Assembly (NCBI GenBank): GCA_050742535.1 | Contig: JBOGIQ010000014.1 | Location: forward strand, 1-39,599 | DNA from: Gp6-AA40 sp050742535 | Lineage (GTDB): Bacteria; Acidobacteriota; Vicinamibacteria; Vicinamibacterales; UBA2999 | Direction: 5' to 3' | Length of the DNA stretch: 39,599 bases | Part shown: in pieces, positions 9,934 to 17,834 of the stretch | Layout of the letters: every line of letters starts with the position of its first letter | Position numbering within the stretch: position 1 is the first letter of the stretch | Position numbers and translations under genes: made by a program | Notes under the pieces: generated by a model | The model's input: the letters and a program-made list of their open reading frames with translations, nothing else | The model's database searches: none | Told to the model about the DNA's origin: nothing

Positions 9934-10033
9934 AGGCCAAAGGCCGATGGCCTAAGGCCCAAGGGCTTGTCCCAGGCCTCTAAGTTCTTATTCCTCGACC
10001 AGCCCTTAGCCCTTTGGCCTTAGGCCTTGGGCC
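9933..10033. repeat. AAGGCCN heptamer array with inverted arm
   Basis: Forward arm of seven-base units AAGGCCA, AAGGCCG, ATGGCCT, AAGGCCC, AAGGGCT (about 9933-9967). The opposing arm at 10001-10033 reads AGCCCTT, AGCCCTT, TGGCCTT, AGGCCTT. The two arms can pair into a long hairpin between the convergent purK and ada genes, a possible bidirectional terminator. The stop codon and last residues of ada (QGLRPKG) are encoded by the second arm. Confidence 0.65.
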
Positions 10034-11109
10034 TGCTCATGCCGGAGCAGCCAGTGTTTCCGCCACAACCCACCGCCATACCCGCCTAACTTTCCATCCG
10101 CGTTCACCACGCGATGGCACGGGATGACGATCGCGATGCGGTTCATCCCGTTGGCGCGACCGACGGCGCGCTGACCGTTCGGCGCTCCGATCCGGTCCGC
10201 GAGTTGGGCGTAGGAGATGGTCTCCCCGTACGGAATCCGCGACAGCTCACGCCAGACGCGCTCTTCGAATGGCGTCCCGCGATAGACGAGCGGGACCGTG
10301 AAGTCCTTGAGCTCGCCGGCGAAGTATCTGGTGAGCTCTTCCCGGAGAAGGTCCAGGTATCGATGCTCGCCGGGAACCATCGGCTGCTTCAGAAGTCCGG
10401 ACAGCCGCTTCAACTGCGCCTCCAGCATCCGGCGGTCAGTGAACTCGAGGAGACACAGACCTTCATCAGTGGCGCCGGCGATCATCGGCCCGAACGGGGT
10501 TTCGATGGCCGCCGTAATGACGCAGGCGGCGTCTTCGGCCCGTCCCGGCGGCAGCCCGAACGTACGGGTGAACGCGTCGCGGAAGCCGCTGTGCGACTCC
10601 CACCCGGTTCCGAGCGCCACGTCGTCCAGCGTCTCGCCCTCGCGGAGCTGCCTGATCGCCCCGGCAAGCCGCCGGCCGCGGCAATACGCGTGGAACGTCA
10701 TGCCGTAGCGATCGAGGAAGAATCGCCGGATGCGGGCAGGATCGACGTCGAAGGCGTGCAGGTCGCTGTCGCGGAAACGGCGATTCGGCTCCTTGTCGAC
10801 GGCTTCGAGGAGCGGGCTCAGCCACTCGGGCGTCGCATCGCCGACGAGCGGCCGGCAGCGCAGGCAGGGGCGATAGCCGGCAAACAGCGCTTCGCGCACC
10901 GTGCCGAAGAACTCGATGTTCTCGACCAGCGGCTTGCGGGCGCGGCACGACGGCCGGCAGAAGATGCCGGTGGTTCGTACGCCGGTGACGAAAATTCCGT
11001 CGTAGCCGGCATCGCTCGCGAAAAAGGCGCGCTCCATTTCCGCGCGCGCGGGAAGCGCCGGCGTAAAGAGAGAGTCCTGGTTTTCGATGTGCCGTTGGGT
11101 TCCGCTCAT
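10006..11109 (-). CDS. ada: Bifunctional Ada: methylphosphotriester/O6-methylguanine-DNA methyltransferase and regulator
   Basis: About 367 aa. Order: an N-terminal zinc domain with the methyl-acceptor pattern FCRPSCRARKP and PCLRC; an AraC-type helix-turn-helix (FLDRYGMTFHAYCRGRRLAGA...VALGTGWESHSGFRDAFTRTFG); and a C-terminal Ogt domain with the acceptor cysteine in IPCHRVV. It repairs alkylated DNA and, once methylated, activates the adaptive response. The start is uncertain: ATGs at 11109 or 11121 fit the family, and the frame upstream is only translated REP sequence. No clear Shine-Dalgarno is seen for either. The C-terminal tail comes from a heptamer repeat. Confidence 0.92.
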   Translation of the reverse strand: MSGTQRHIENQDSLFTPALPARAEMERAFFASDAGYDGIFVTGVRTTGIFCRPSCRARKPLVENIEFFGTVREALFAGYRPCLRCRPLVGDATPEWLSPLLEAVDKEPNRRFRDSDLHAFDVDPARIRRFFLDRYGMTFHAYCRGRRLAGAIRQLREGETLDDVALGTGWESHSGFRDAFTRTFGLPPGRAEDAACVITAAIETPFGPMIAGATDEGLCLLEFTDRRMLEAQLKRLSGLLKQPMVPGEHRYLDLLREELTRYFAGELKDFTVPLVYRGTPFEERVWRELSRIPYGETISYAQLADRIGAPNGQRAVGRANGMNRIAIVIPCHRVVNADGKLGGYGGGLWRKHWLLRHEQAQGLRPKG

Positions 11110-11183
11110 GGAGGCGATCATGAGCTTACGGTATCCGGCCGCGGAATAGGCCCGCCACCGGAAATTGGACAAGATATTCAGCA

Positions 11184-11209
11184 GGTCCGCCTGAAGGCGG
11201 ACACTACGT
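11184..11209 (-). repeat. REP palindrome, GTAG head (copy 1)
   Basis: On the reverse strand, ACGTAGT followed by the stem GTCCGCC/GGCGGAC with loop TTCA. It is upstream of ada, 37 bp from an identical copy in the same orientation at 11221-11246. Confidence 0.8.
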
Positions 11210-11220
11210 CTGGGCTGAGC

Positions 11221-11283
11221 GGTCCGCCTGAAGGCGGACACTACGTCGGGGCACCGTTCGTAGGGCGCCCCTTCAGGGGTGCC
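11221..11283. repeat. REPIN-like pair of GTAG-headed REPs, head to head
   Basis: A reverse-strand REP (11221-11246, stem GTCCGCC/GGCGGAC) faces a forward-strand REP (11259-11283, GTAG then stem GGCGCCCC/GGGGTGCC with one G-T pair, centre TTCA). The GTAG heads point inward with 12 bases between. Two REPs in opposite orientation are the arrangement known as a REPIN. It occupies the ada-to-ATPase gap. Confidence 0.78.
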
Positions 11284-11286
11284 TTC

Positions 11287-12453
11287 TCAGAAGCCGCGCG
11301 TGATGACGACCTCTGACTCTTCGTCGGGTACGTCCACCATCTGCACCTGCAGGTTTCCGGCGTTCGTTGCGAACATCATCGCGGTCTTCTTCGAGATCTC
11401 GCCGGCGCGTGCCAGCTTCTCCAGCTCGCCGTCGAAGTGCTGCATGCCGTCGAGCTCGCCGTCTCTCATCGCATCGAGCAGCGATTTGCCTTCGCTGTCG
11501 CCCTTTTCCAGGTACTCGCGCGTCCTCATCGTCGACTTCAGGATCTCGAGGATCGCCCGGCGGCCGCCGCCGGTCTTCGGAATCAGCCGCTGCGAGATGA
11601 AGTAGCGGAACGAACCGGCCAGGCGCGTGCGGATCGCCGCCTGGTCCGACGCGTCGAAGGTGCCGACGATGCGCTCGACGGTCTTGGAGGCGTCGATCGT
11701 ATGCAGCGTCGAGAAGACGAGGTGGCCGGTTTCGGCCGCGGTCATGGCGATTTCGATCGTTTCCCGATCGCGCATTTCGCCGACGAGAATCACCTTGGGT
11801 GCCTGACGCAGCGCCGCACGCAGCGCCGCGGAGAAGGTCGGCGTATCGCTGTGCAGCTCACGCTGGTGAACGGTTCCTTTCTTGTGTGCGTGGAGGAACT
11901 CGATCGGATCTTCGATGGTGAGGATATGTTCGGCGCGCGTCTCGTTGATCAGGTCGATGATCGCCGCAAGCGTGGACGACTTCCCGGAGCCCGTCGGTCC
12001 GGTGACGAGGACGATTCCATTTTTCAGCTTGGCGACATCGGCGAGCGCCGTCGGCAGATTCAGCTCGGCGATTGATGGAATTCTTGCCGCGATCACCCGC
12101 ATGACGATGGCGTGAGAGCCGCGCTGTTTGAACACGTTGACGCGGAAACGCCCGCAGTCGGGCTGCGAGTACGAGAGGTCGCACGCACCCTGCTCCTTGA
12201 GGCTGTGGCGCGCCTGCTCGTTGCTGTCGATCAGATCCTGGGCGATCCGCGCCGTGTCGTCGGGCCGCAGAAACGGTGTATTGGGGAGCGGGACGGCGAC
12301 GAGCTCGCCATGCTTCTCGACCTGGGCGGGGCGGCCGGGCGAGAAGATCAGGTCGCTGACGCCGGGTCCGGCGTCGAGCAGCGTCTTGACGATTTCGGCC
12401 GTGGTGAGCGTGCAGCCGGTTGCGATTGGTCTCTCGGCGACGATGTCTGTCAT
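11287..12453 (-). CDS. PilT/PilU-type type IV pilus retraction ATPase
   Basis: 388 aa secretion ATPase of the PilT/VirB11 superfamily. An N-terminal PAS-like domain (VSDLIFSPGRPAQVEKHGELV) is followed by Walker A GPTGSGKSST, the Asp box TIEDPIEFLH, Walker B KVILVGEMRD and the His box TAAETGHLVFSTLHT. These power pilus retraction at the inner membrane. The usual PilT segment RxDPDVILVGEMRD reads RQAPKVILVGEMRD; the RQAP half is PilU-like and the His box PilT-like, so I do not choose between them. No other pil gene is nearby, which is common because pilT copies are often scattered. Confidence 0.88.
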   Translation of the reverse strand: MTDIVAERPIATGCTLTTAEIVKTLLDAGPGVSDLIFSPGRPAQVEKHGELVAVPLPNTPFLRPDDTARIAQDLIDSNEQARHSLKEQGACDLSYSQPDCGRFRVNVFKQRGSHAIVMRVIAARIPSIAELNLPTALADVAKLKNGIVLVTGPTGSGKSSTLAAIIDLINETRAEHILTIEDPIEFLHAHKKGTVHQRELHSDTPTFSAALRAALRQAPKVILVGEMRDRETIEIAMTAAETGHLVFSTLHTIDASKTVERIVGTFDASDQAAIRTRLAGSFRYFISQRLIPKTGGGRRAILEILKSTMRTREYLEKGDSEGKSLLDAMRDGELDGMQHFDGELEKLARAGEISKKTAMMFATNAGNLQVQMVDVPDEESEVVITRGF

Positions 12454-12565
12454 GGAAGCGGCTTTGCGGTCCGAACCGTCTTATCGGCTGCCACACGTCA
12501 TGAATTAAGTCCGTGACGGCGGTCAAAGCCAGCCGGGGCGATTTGCACAACATTGCAGGGCGCCG

Positions 12566-12599
12566 CTCGACTGCCCGAGCGCAGTCGAGGGGCTAGAAT
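12566..12599 (+). promoter_or_regulatory. CTCGACTGC hairpin followed by TAGAAT -10 element
   Basis: A perfect 9-bp inverted repeat CTCGACTGC/GCAGTCGAG (12566-12574 with 12581-12589) is followed by TAGAAT at 12594-12599, exactly six bases before the GTG at 12606. The absence of any Shine-Dalgarno and this spacing suggest transcription starts at the GTG itself (leaderless mRNA). The hairpin belongs to the same family as 8757-8799. Confidence 0.45.
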
Positions 12600-12605
12600 G
12601 CGCCC

Positions 12606-14069
12606 GTGCCGTCATTTCCCAGCTTCGCGTTCGACCGCTTCGAGCTGGACACCTTCGCGCGGCGTGTCACCCGCGATGGCCAGCCGATCGCGGTCGCCGA
12701 CCGGCACTTCGACGTCCTTTATTGCCTCGTCAGCCACCCGGCCGAACTGGTGACCAAGGACGCACTGGTCACGGCCGGCTGGGGAGACGTTGCCGTGACC
12801 GACAACAGCCTCGAGCAGGCGATCTCGGCCCTGCGGCGGGCTTTGGGGCCGCGCTCCGACGGCAGCCACTACATCGAAACGGTTCCGCGGCGCGGGTACC
12901 GATTTACTGCCTCGCCGGAACGGAAGACCGCGCGCGCGACCGACGAAAGCCTGGACGCGCTGATGGCGCCGCACCGTGCGTGGCTCGAAGGGCGCGCGTC
13001 GCTCGAAACGCTGGAGAAGGAACATATCCGCCGCGCCCGCCGCGACTTCGAGCAGGTCCTCGAGGCGTTTCCCGACAACGCGACCGCGCACGTCGGCCTC
13101 GCCAACGCGCTGGCCATGGGATTCGAGATGACCCGCGCCGACGCCGAGCCGAATCGCGAGGCGCTGGCGTCGGCACGCGAACACGCGCTCGAGGCCTGCC
13201 GCCTCGATCCGCGTTTAGGCGAGGCGTGGGCGACGCTGGGCTTCGTTCTCAATTGCTGTGGCCAACCGGCGGACGGGTTGGCGGCCCTGCGGCGCGCGGT
13301 CACCCTGGAATCTGACAACTGGCGCCATCACTTCCGTCTTGCCTACGTAGGATGGGGTGAAGAGCGTTTGCGGGCCGCGCGCAGAACGCTCGCGCTCCTG
13401 CCAGGCTTCCCGCTGGCGCATTGGCTGGCGGCGACGGTGCATATCGCACGCAACGTGCTCGACGAAGCGGAGCGGGAGCTCCGGGCTGGCATTGCCGGCG
13501 AGGAGTCGCAGGGCTCGAACGTGCGCTTTACCACCGTCGCGCTGCATTGGCTGCTGGGCCTGGTGCTGCTCGCTCGCGGCGATGAGGACGGTGCGCTCGT
13601 GGAGTTCGAGCGTGAGCTGGCCGCCGAAGCATCCGGTCACCTGTACGCGCGCGAGTGCTGTTCGAACACGTGCTATGCCATCGGGGCGCTGTGGATGCGG
13701 CGGCAGCAGAAGACCGAGGCGCAGCAGGCCTTTGCACAGGCGCTCGAGCGCGTGCCGAACCACAGGCTCGTGCTGACCGTGTTGATGGCACAGTCTTTAT
13801 CGAGCGTCGGTGCAGCCCTGGGAGGCCAGGGGTTTCCGTCCGTTGCCACGGGACCGGATGTGTCTTTTGACGAGAAGTTCGGGTCGGCTATCGCGGTGGA
13901 CCTGATGGGGCACACGGCATTTGCCGTCCAGGTGCTCGACGGCGCGCTGGCTGCCGCCACGCCGGGAAACGCAGGATGGCTGGTGCCCGTCGAGCCGCTG
14001 CTGAACGTCTCCGCCAAACCGGACGTCTGGGCGCCGGTGCTCGCGCGGCTGCGAACGCGGGCAGCGTAG
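12606..14069 (+). CDS. Winged-helix (OmpR/CadC-type) DNA-binding protein with TPR repeats
   Basis: 487 aa. Residues about 5-105 form a Trans_reg_C winged helix (FDRFELDTFARRVTRDGQP...ISALRRALGPRSDGSHYIETVPRRGYRF). The rest is helical with several TPR-like units (AHVGLANALAMGF, AWATLGFVLNCCGQPADGLAALRRAV, LALLPGFPLAHWLAA). There is no receiver domain, kinase or transmembrane helix, so it would be a cytosolic regulator whose TPR half senses a protein or ligand. Such proteins are abundant in Acidobacteria. The GTG start is the first in-frame codon before the domain. Its targets are unknown; the FAD oxidoreductase-bshB-bshA operon directly downstream is one candidate. Confidence 0.82.
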   Translation: MPSFPSFAFDRFELDTFARRVTRDGQPIAVADRHFDVLYCLVSHPAELVTKDALVTAGWGDVAVTDNSLEQAISALRRALGPRSDGSHYIETVPRRGYRFTASPERKTARATDESLDALMAPHRAWLEGRASLETLEKEHIRRARRDFEQVLEAFPDNATAHVGLANALAMGFEMTRADAEPNREALASAREHALEACRLDPRLGEAWATLGFVLNCCGQPADGLAALRRAVTLESDNWRHHFRLAYVGWGEERLRAARRTLALLPGFPLAHWLAATVHIARNVLDEAERELRAGIAGEESQGSNVRFTTVALHWLLGLVLLARGDEDGALVEFERELAAEASGHLYARECCSNTCYAIGALWMRRQQKTEAQQAFAQALERVPNHRLVLTVLMAQSLSSVGAALGGQGFPSVATGPDVSFDEKFGSAIAVDLMGHTAFAVQVLDGALAAATPGNAGWLVPVEPLLNVSAKPDVWAPVLARLRTRAA

Positions 14070-14073
14070 CGAT

Positions 14074-14108
14074 CTCCTTCCTCCTATCTCCTTCCTCCTT
14101 CCTCCTGG
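14074..14108 (+). repeat. CTCCTNN heptamer array
   Basis: Five seven-base units in tandem: CTCCTTC, CTCCTAT, CTCCTTC, CTCCTTC, CTCCTGG. The first two units are identical to those in the 3' arm of the array at 30384-30441. The array lies directly between a stop codon and the -10-like TAGCAT (14111-14116) of the next gene. Confidence 0.65.
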
Positions 14109-14123
14109 GATAGCATTTCTCTG

Positions 14124-15341
14124 ATGCCCACCCGTTACGGCGAGTCGCCGTGGCTCCACGAGTTCCCCCGCACACGCCGACCGGATTTCCCCCGCCTCCG
14201 CGGTGAACACTCCTGTGACGTCGTCATCGTCGGCGGCGGCCTGACCGGCAGCGCGACGGCCTATACGTGCGCGATGGCGGGCTTGAAGCCCATGGTCATC
14301 GAGGCGGAGCGCGTGGGGCATGGCAGCGCGGGTCGAAGCGCCGGATTGCTCCTCGCTGACCCTGGCCCGCTGTTCCGCGAGGTCGTGCAGGCCCACGGGC
14401 TGCGGGCGGCGCGGCGCGTGGTCGAAGCATGGGCCCGCGGAACATCGGACGGCGCGGCGCTACTCAAGCGATTGACGGTGCCCGGCGGCGTCACGCCGCT
14501 CAGCGATCTGATCGTCGGGCGCCGCGGCGACGAAAAAATTCTCACGCGGGAGCATGCGGCCCGCGACGAAGCCGGTGTCCCGTCGCGCTGGCTCGCTGAA
14601 AAGCAGGCGAAGACGGCCACGAACCTCGACGCCACGGCGGCGATTCGCGTGCCTTATGGCTTTGCCGTCAATCCCTACGCGGCGTGCGTCGCCGTTGCAA
14701 ACGCGGCCGCTCGCCGGGGCGCAACCTTCTACGAGAGATCGCCGGTCAGGAAGGTCACGTTCGGAAGGAAATCGGCCGAAGTGCGGACCGGCGATGCCGT
14801 TGTGCGTACGGCGGCGGTCATTGTGACGACCGGTATTGCCACCCCCGAGTTCAAGCCGTTACGCCGTCATTTCAAACGGCGCGAGGCATATCTGGTCATG
14901 ACGGCTCCCGTTCCGGCGGCGGTGCGCCGGCAGCTGGGCCCGTCTGAGTCGACGATCCGCGACCTGCGGTCGCCGCATCACCGCCTCCGGTGGACGCCCG
15001 ATCAGCGCATCGTGATCTCGGGCGCCGATCAGGACGAGACGCCGGCGCGCACGCGCGATGCCCTGATGGTGCAGCGGACCGGGCAGCTGATGTACGAGCT
15101 GCTCATGCTGTATCCGGCGATCTCGGGACTGCAGCCGCAGTACGGCTGGCACCTGCCCTACGGTGAAACCGCCGACGGGCTGATGTACATCGGCCCGCAT
15201 CGCAACTATCCGCACCACCTCTTCGCGCTTGGTTCAGGCGGCGACTCGATCTCGGGCGCTTTTGTCGCCGCGCGGATTCTGGCCCGGGCCGCAAAAGGTC
15301 GGATGGACAAGGCGGACGAGGTCTTCGGCTGGACTCGATGA
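14124..15341 (+). CDS. FAD-dependent oxidoreductase (DAO family)
   Basis: 405 aa. The dinucleotide-binding fingerprint DVVIVGGGLTGSATAY lies at residues 32-47 and a second FAD-contacting segment AGRSAGLL near residues 73-80. The C-terminal FALGSGGDSISGAFVAARIL completes a DAO/glycine-oxidase-like fold that oxidises amine or amino-acid C-N bonds. The substrate is not predictable. The stop overlaps the bshB start by four bases (ATGA), so it is in one operon with two bacillithiol-synthesis genes. TAGCAT sits seven bases upstream of the ATG with no Shine-Dalgarno, again suggesting a leaderless transcript. Confidence 0.83.
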   Translation: MPTRYGESPWLHEFPRTRRPDFPRLRGEHSCDVVIVGGGLTGSATAYTCAMAGLKPMVIEAERVGHGSAGRSAGLLLADPGPLFREVVQAHGLRAARRVVEAWARGTSDGAALLKRLTVPGGVTPLSDLIVGRRGDEKILTREHAARDEAGVPSRWLAEKQAKTATNLDATAAIRVPYGFAVNPYAACVAVANAAARRGATFYERSPVRKVTFGRKSAEVRTGDAVVRTAAVIVTTGIATPEFKPLRRHFKRREAYLVMTAPVPAAVRRQLGPSESTIRDLRSPHHRLRWTPDQRIVISGADQDETPARTRDALMVQRTGQLMYELLMLYPAISGLQPQYGWHLPYGETADGLMYIGPHRNYPHHLFALGSGGDSISGAFVAARILARAAKGRMDKADEVFGWTR

Positions 15342-16063
15342 GTGTTGAGATAACACCCGTCGATCTCCTCGCCATCGGTCCGCACCCCGACGACATCGAG
15401 ATCGGGATGGGCGGCACGGTGGCCAGGCACACCGCGCTCGGCCATCGCGTCGGGATGTGCGACCTGACAGCCGGCGAGATGGGCAGCAACGGCACCGTGG
15501 ACGAGCGGCTCGCGGAAGCCGAGGCCGCGCGGCAGGTGCTGAACGCCGCATGGCGCGTCAACCTGCGTCTTCCGGATCGCGCGCTAGGTTCGAGCGACGA
15601 GCATGCCCGCGCGATTGCGGGGCTCGTCCGGCGCAGCCGTCCGAAGGCGGTCGCGATACCGTACTGGAGCGATCGGCATCCTGATCACGTGGCGGCGAGC
15701 CGTCTGCTGACCGACGGCGTGTTCAATGCCGGCCTGCGCCGTTACGCGGCGGACGGCGACGCCTGGAAACCTGAGTGGATCTGCTATTACTTCATCAATG
15801 ATTCCGCGGTGCCATCATTCGTGATCGACGTCAGCGAACACTACGAGGTGAAGCGGCGGGCGCTGGCCTGCCACGTCACACAGTTCACGCCCGCAGACCG
15901 GAACCGGGTGGCGACGCGACTGACCAGCTCGACCTTCCAGCAGCTGATCGAGAGCCGCGACGCGCAATTCGGAGCTCTTGCCGGCGTCGCCTACGCTGAA
16001 GGCTTCGTCGTGACGCAGCCCGTGGTCCGGCCTCATCTCATCCCGACGTGGAACGACCGCTGA
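15338..16063 (+). CDS. bshB1: Bacillithiol biosynthesis deacetylase BshB (LmbE/PIG-L family)
   Basis: 241 aa. It removes the acetyl group from GlcNAc-malate, the second step of bacillithiol synthesis. The PIG-L zinc motif GPHPDDIEIGMGGT is at residues 14-27 and the second site RHPDHVAASRLL near residues 113-124. The assignment to BshB, and not another LmbE-type deacetylase, rests on the immediately overlapping bshA gene and on the conserved segment CDLTAGEMGSNGT. The product would be GlcN-malate for BshC, whose gene is not in this window. Confidence 0.9.
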   Translation: MSVEITPVDLLAIGPHPDDIEIGMGGTVARHTALGHRVGMCDLTAGEMGSNGTVDERLAEAEAARQVLNAAWRVNLRLPDRALGSSDEHARAIAGLVRRSRPKAVAIPYWSDRHPDHVAASRLLTDGVFNAGLRRYAADGDAWKPEWICYYFINDSAVPSFVIDVSEHYEVKRRALACHVTQFTPADRNRVATRLTSSTFQQLIESRDAQFGALAGVAYAEGFVVTQPVVRPHLIPTWNDR

Positions 16064-17193
16064 ACATCGGCATCGTCTGCTACGCATCGGTCGGTGGCAG
16101 CGGGATCGTGGCGACCGAGCTGGGCAAGGCGCTGGCGCTGCGCGGCCACCAGGTGCATTTCATCAGCACGGAGACACCATTCCGTCTCGGCGAGTTCCAG
16201 GACGGGCTGTCGTTCCACCAGGTGCTCACGCCGACGTATCCGCTCTTTCGCGAGCCACAGTATCTGCTCTCGCTCGCCAACCGGATCGTGCAGGTGGCGC
16301 GCGAGTTCAACCTCGACATCATTCACGCGCATTACGCGGTGCCGCATGCGACGGCCGCCTTCCTGTCCCGCCAGGTGCTGGCCGGGTCGATCAACGGCAT
16401 GGCGCCCAAGGTCGTCACCACGCTGCACGGAACGGACATCACGCTCGTCGGCAACGACTCGTCCTATTCGCAGATCGTGGCGTTCTCGATCCAGCAGTCG
16501 GACAGCGTCACGGCCGTGTCGGCCAGCCTGCGCGATGCCACCTACGAGACGCTCGGCATCACGCGCCCGATCGAAGTCATCCCGAACTTCCTCGACTGCG
16601 CCGTTCACCGCCGCCGTCCGCGTGCCGAACTGCACAAGCGGTTCACGGGCGGCGACGACGCGACGAAGATCGTGGCGCACGTGTCGAATTTCCGGCCGGT
16701 CAAACGGGTGGAGGCGGTGATCGACATCTTCGACCGCATCCGCCAGCGGGTTCCGGCGCGTCTGTTGCTCGTTGGCGATGGTCCCGATCTTTCGCTCGCG
16801 TACAAGAAGGCGCGCGAGCTCGGCATCGTGCCGCTCGTGCATGGCGTTGGCGCGCAGGAAGAAGTGGTGCCGCTGCTCTCGGCGTCGGACGTGTTCCTGC
16901 TGCCGTCGGCGCAGGAAAGCTTCGGACTCGCGGCGCTGGAAGCCATGGCCTGCGAGGTGCCGGTCGTCGCCTCGAGGGTCGGCGGGCTTCCCGAGGTCAT
17001 CGAGCACGGCGTCAGCGGGTTTCTGCACGACCCTCAGGCGGTCGACGAGATGGCCGAGAGCGCCGTGTCGCTCCTGACGGACGCTGCGTTGCACGCCAGG
17101 GTCAGCGCCGCCGGCTGCCGCCGCGTTCGTGAGGAGTTCTGCGTCGAGCGCGTCGTGCCGATGTACGAGGCGTGCTATCGCGCAGTGCTATAG
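16048..17193 (+). CDS. bshA: N-acetyl-alpha-D-glucosaminyl L-malate synthase BshA
   Basis: 381 aa GT4-family glycosyltransferase joining UDP-GlcNAc to L-malate, the first step of bacillithiol synthesis. BshA features: IGIVCYASVGGSGIVATELG at the N-terminus, HAHYAVPHATAAFLSRQ, TTLHGTDITLVG, VIPNFLD, and the donor-binding PSAQESFGLAALEAMACEVPVV. The start is a GTG at 16048 lying inside bshB (16-bp overlap), so translation is probably coupled. A REPIN-like element follows immediately after the stop. Confidence 0.93.
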   Translation: MERPLNIGIVCYASVGGSGIVATELGKALALRGHQVHFISTETPFRLGEFQDGLSFHQVLTPTYPLFREPQYLLSLANRIVQVAREFNLDIIHAHYAVPHATAAFLSRQVLAGSINGMAPKVVTTLHGTDITLVGNDSSYSQIVAFSIQQSDSVTAVSASLRDATYETLGITRPIEVIPNFLDCAVHRRRPRAELHKRFTGGDDATKIVAHVSNFRPVKRVEAVIDIFDRIRQRVPARLLLVGDGPDLSLAYKKARELGIVPLVHGVGAQEEVVPLLSASDVFLLPSAQESFGLAALEAMACEVPVVASRVGGLPEVIEHGVSGFLHDPQAVDEMAESAVSLLTDAALHARVSAAGCRRVREEFCVERVVPMYEACYRAVL

Positions 17194-17196
17194 CGA

Positions 17197-17262
17197 GGCA
17201 CCCCTGAAGGGGTGCCCTACGAATTGAGCGGATTCCACGTAGGGCGCCGCTTCAGCGGTGCC
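17197..17262. repeat. REPIN-like pair of GTAG-headed REPs, head to head
   Basis: Reverse REP at 17197-17221 (stem GGCACCCC/GGGGTGCC, centre TTCA) and forward REP at 17238-17262 (GTAG then stem GGCGCCGC/GCGGTGCC, centre TTCA). The heads face inward with 16 bases between. It fills the gap between convergent bshA and the glyoxalase gene, so it may also end transcription. Confidence 0.8.
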
Positions 17263-17263
17263 G

Positions 17264-17806
17264 TCACGAGAATGGCGCGAGCTTTTTGAAGGTCGCCAGT
17301 ACCCACTTGTAGCCATCGGGATCGGTCACAACCGCGGCGCGGTCTCCCCAGGGTCGATCTTCCGCATCGCTGACGCCCGCGCCGGCCTCGCGCGCGCGCA
17401 TCAGCGCATCGTCCACATCCTGCACATATGCGTACAGCGCGGCCGCGCCGCCGGTCGCTGTCGCTTCGTCACCTTTCCGGATCAGCATGACGACCGAATC
17501 ACCGTGTCGCATCTCTGCGTAGCGGAGCTGCCCTGCTCCATCCGGCAGGACCACGCCGCGCGCAAACCCCAGCGCGCGCTCCATGAACTCCATCGTCGCC
17601 GCGACGTTCGCCACAGCGAGATACGGGTTGATGGCCTGCATGCCTGGCGCGAGCCCGCTCCCTGCGCCGGCGCGCCGTACGGCATGCCCTTCCGTAGCGA
17701 CGCGGCGGATCTTCGCGGCCGCCGCGGCGCGGCGGCGCTTCCCTCTGGTCTTCGAACGCTGACGTGAGGCGGTTGACCGTGACGGGCGTTTTCTCTTTGG
17801 CGGCAT
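17264..17806 (-). CDS. Glyoxalase/bleomycin-resistance-fold protein with basic N-terminal tail
   Basis: 180 aa. Residues about 55-180 are a VOC (glyoxalase/PhnB-like) domain: INPYLAVANVAATMEFMERALGF...RHGDSVVMLIR...GDRAAVVTDPDGYKWVLATF. Residues 1-38 are very basic, rich in Lys, Arg, Ser and Ala (MPPKRKRPSRSTASRQRSKT, then RGKRRRAAAAAKIRR), like the tail of histone H1-like proteins, and are expected to be disordered and to bind nucleic acid. The start at 17806 is the first ATG of this frame clear of the neighbouring gene. The substrate is unknown. Confidence 0.75.
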   Translation of the reverse strand: MPPKRKRPSRSTASRQRSKTRGKRRRAAAAAKIRRVATEGHAVRRAGAGSGLAPGMQAINPYLAVANVAATMEFMERALGFARGVVLPDGAGQLRYAEMRHGDSVVMLIRKGDEATATGGAAALYAYVQDVDDALMRAREAGAGVSDAEDRPWGDRAAVVTDPDGYKWVLATFKKLAPFS

Positions 17807-17834
17807 GTGTGTGTCTCTCTGCGTCGTATGGCAG

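Noticed and set aside
9933..10033. Possible CRISPR or direct-repeat array in the AAGGCC region and other heptamer sites
   Set aside because: Units are seven bases with no spacers and no cas genes; these are simple tandem repeats.
11110..11241. N-terminal extension of Ada (MSAFRRTAQPRRSVRLQADL)
   Set aside because: It is translated REP sequence upstream of the family's N-terminus; a later ATG (11109 or 11121) fits better.
11184..11283. Insertion sequence or transposon end
   Set aside because: No transposase frame and no target duplication; the palindromes fit REP elements.
10114..11316. 400-aa forward open frame opposite ada
   Set aside because: Shadow frame; its end reads through REP sequence (VRLKADTTSG, PPEGGHYVG), which is translated repeat.
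16033..17094. 353-aa reverse open frame opposite bshA
   Set aside because: Antisense shadow of a well-conserved glycosyltransferase; composition typical of reverse frames in GC-rich genes.
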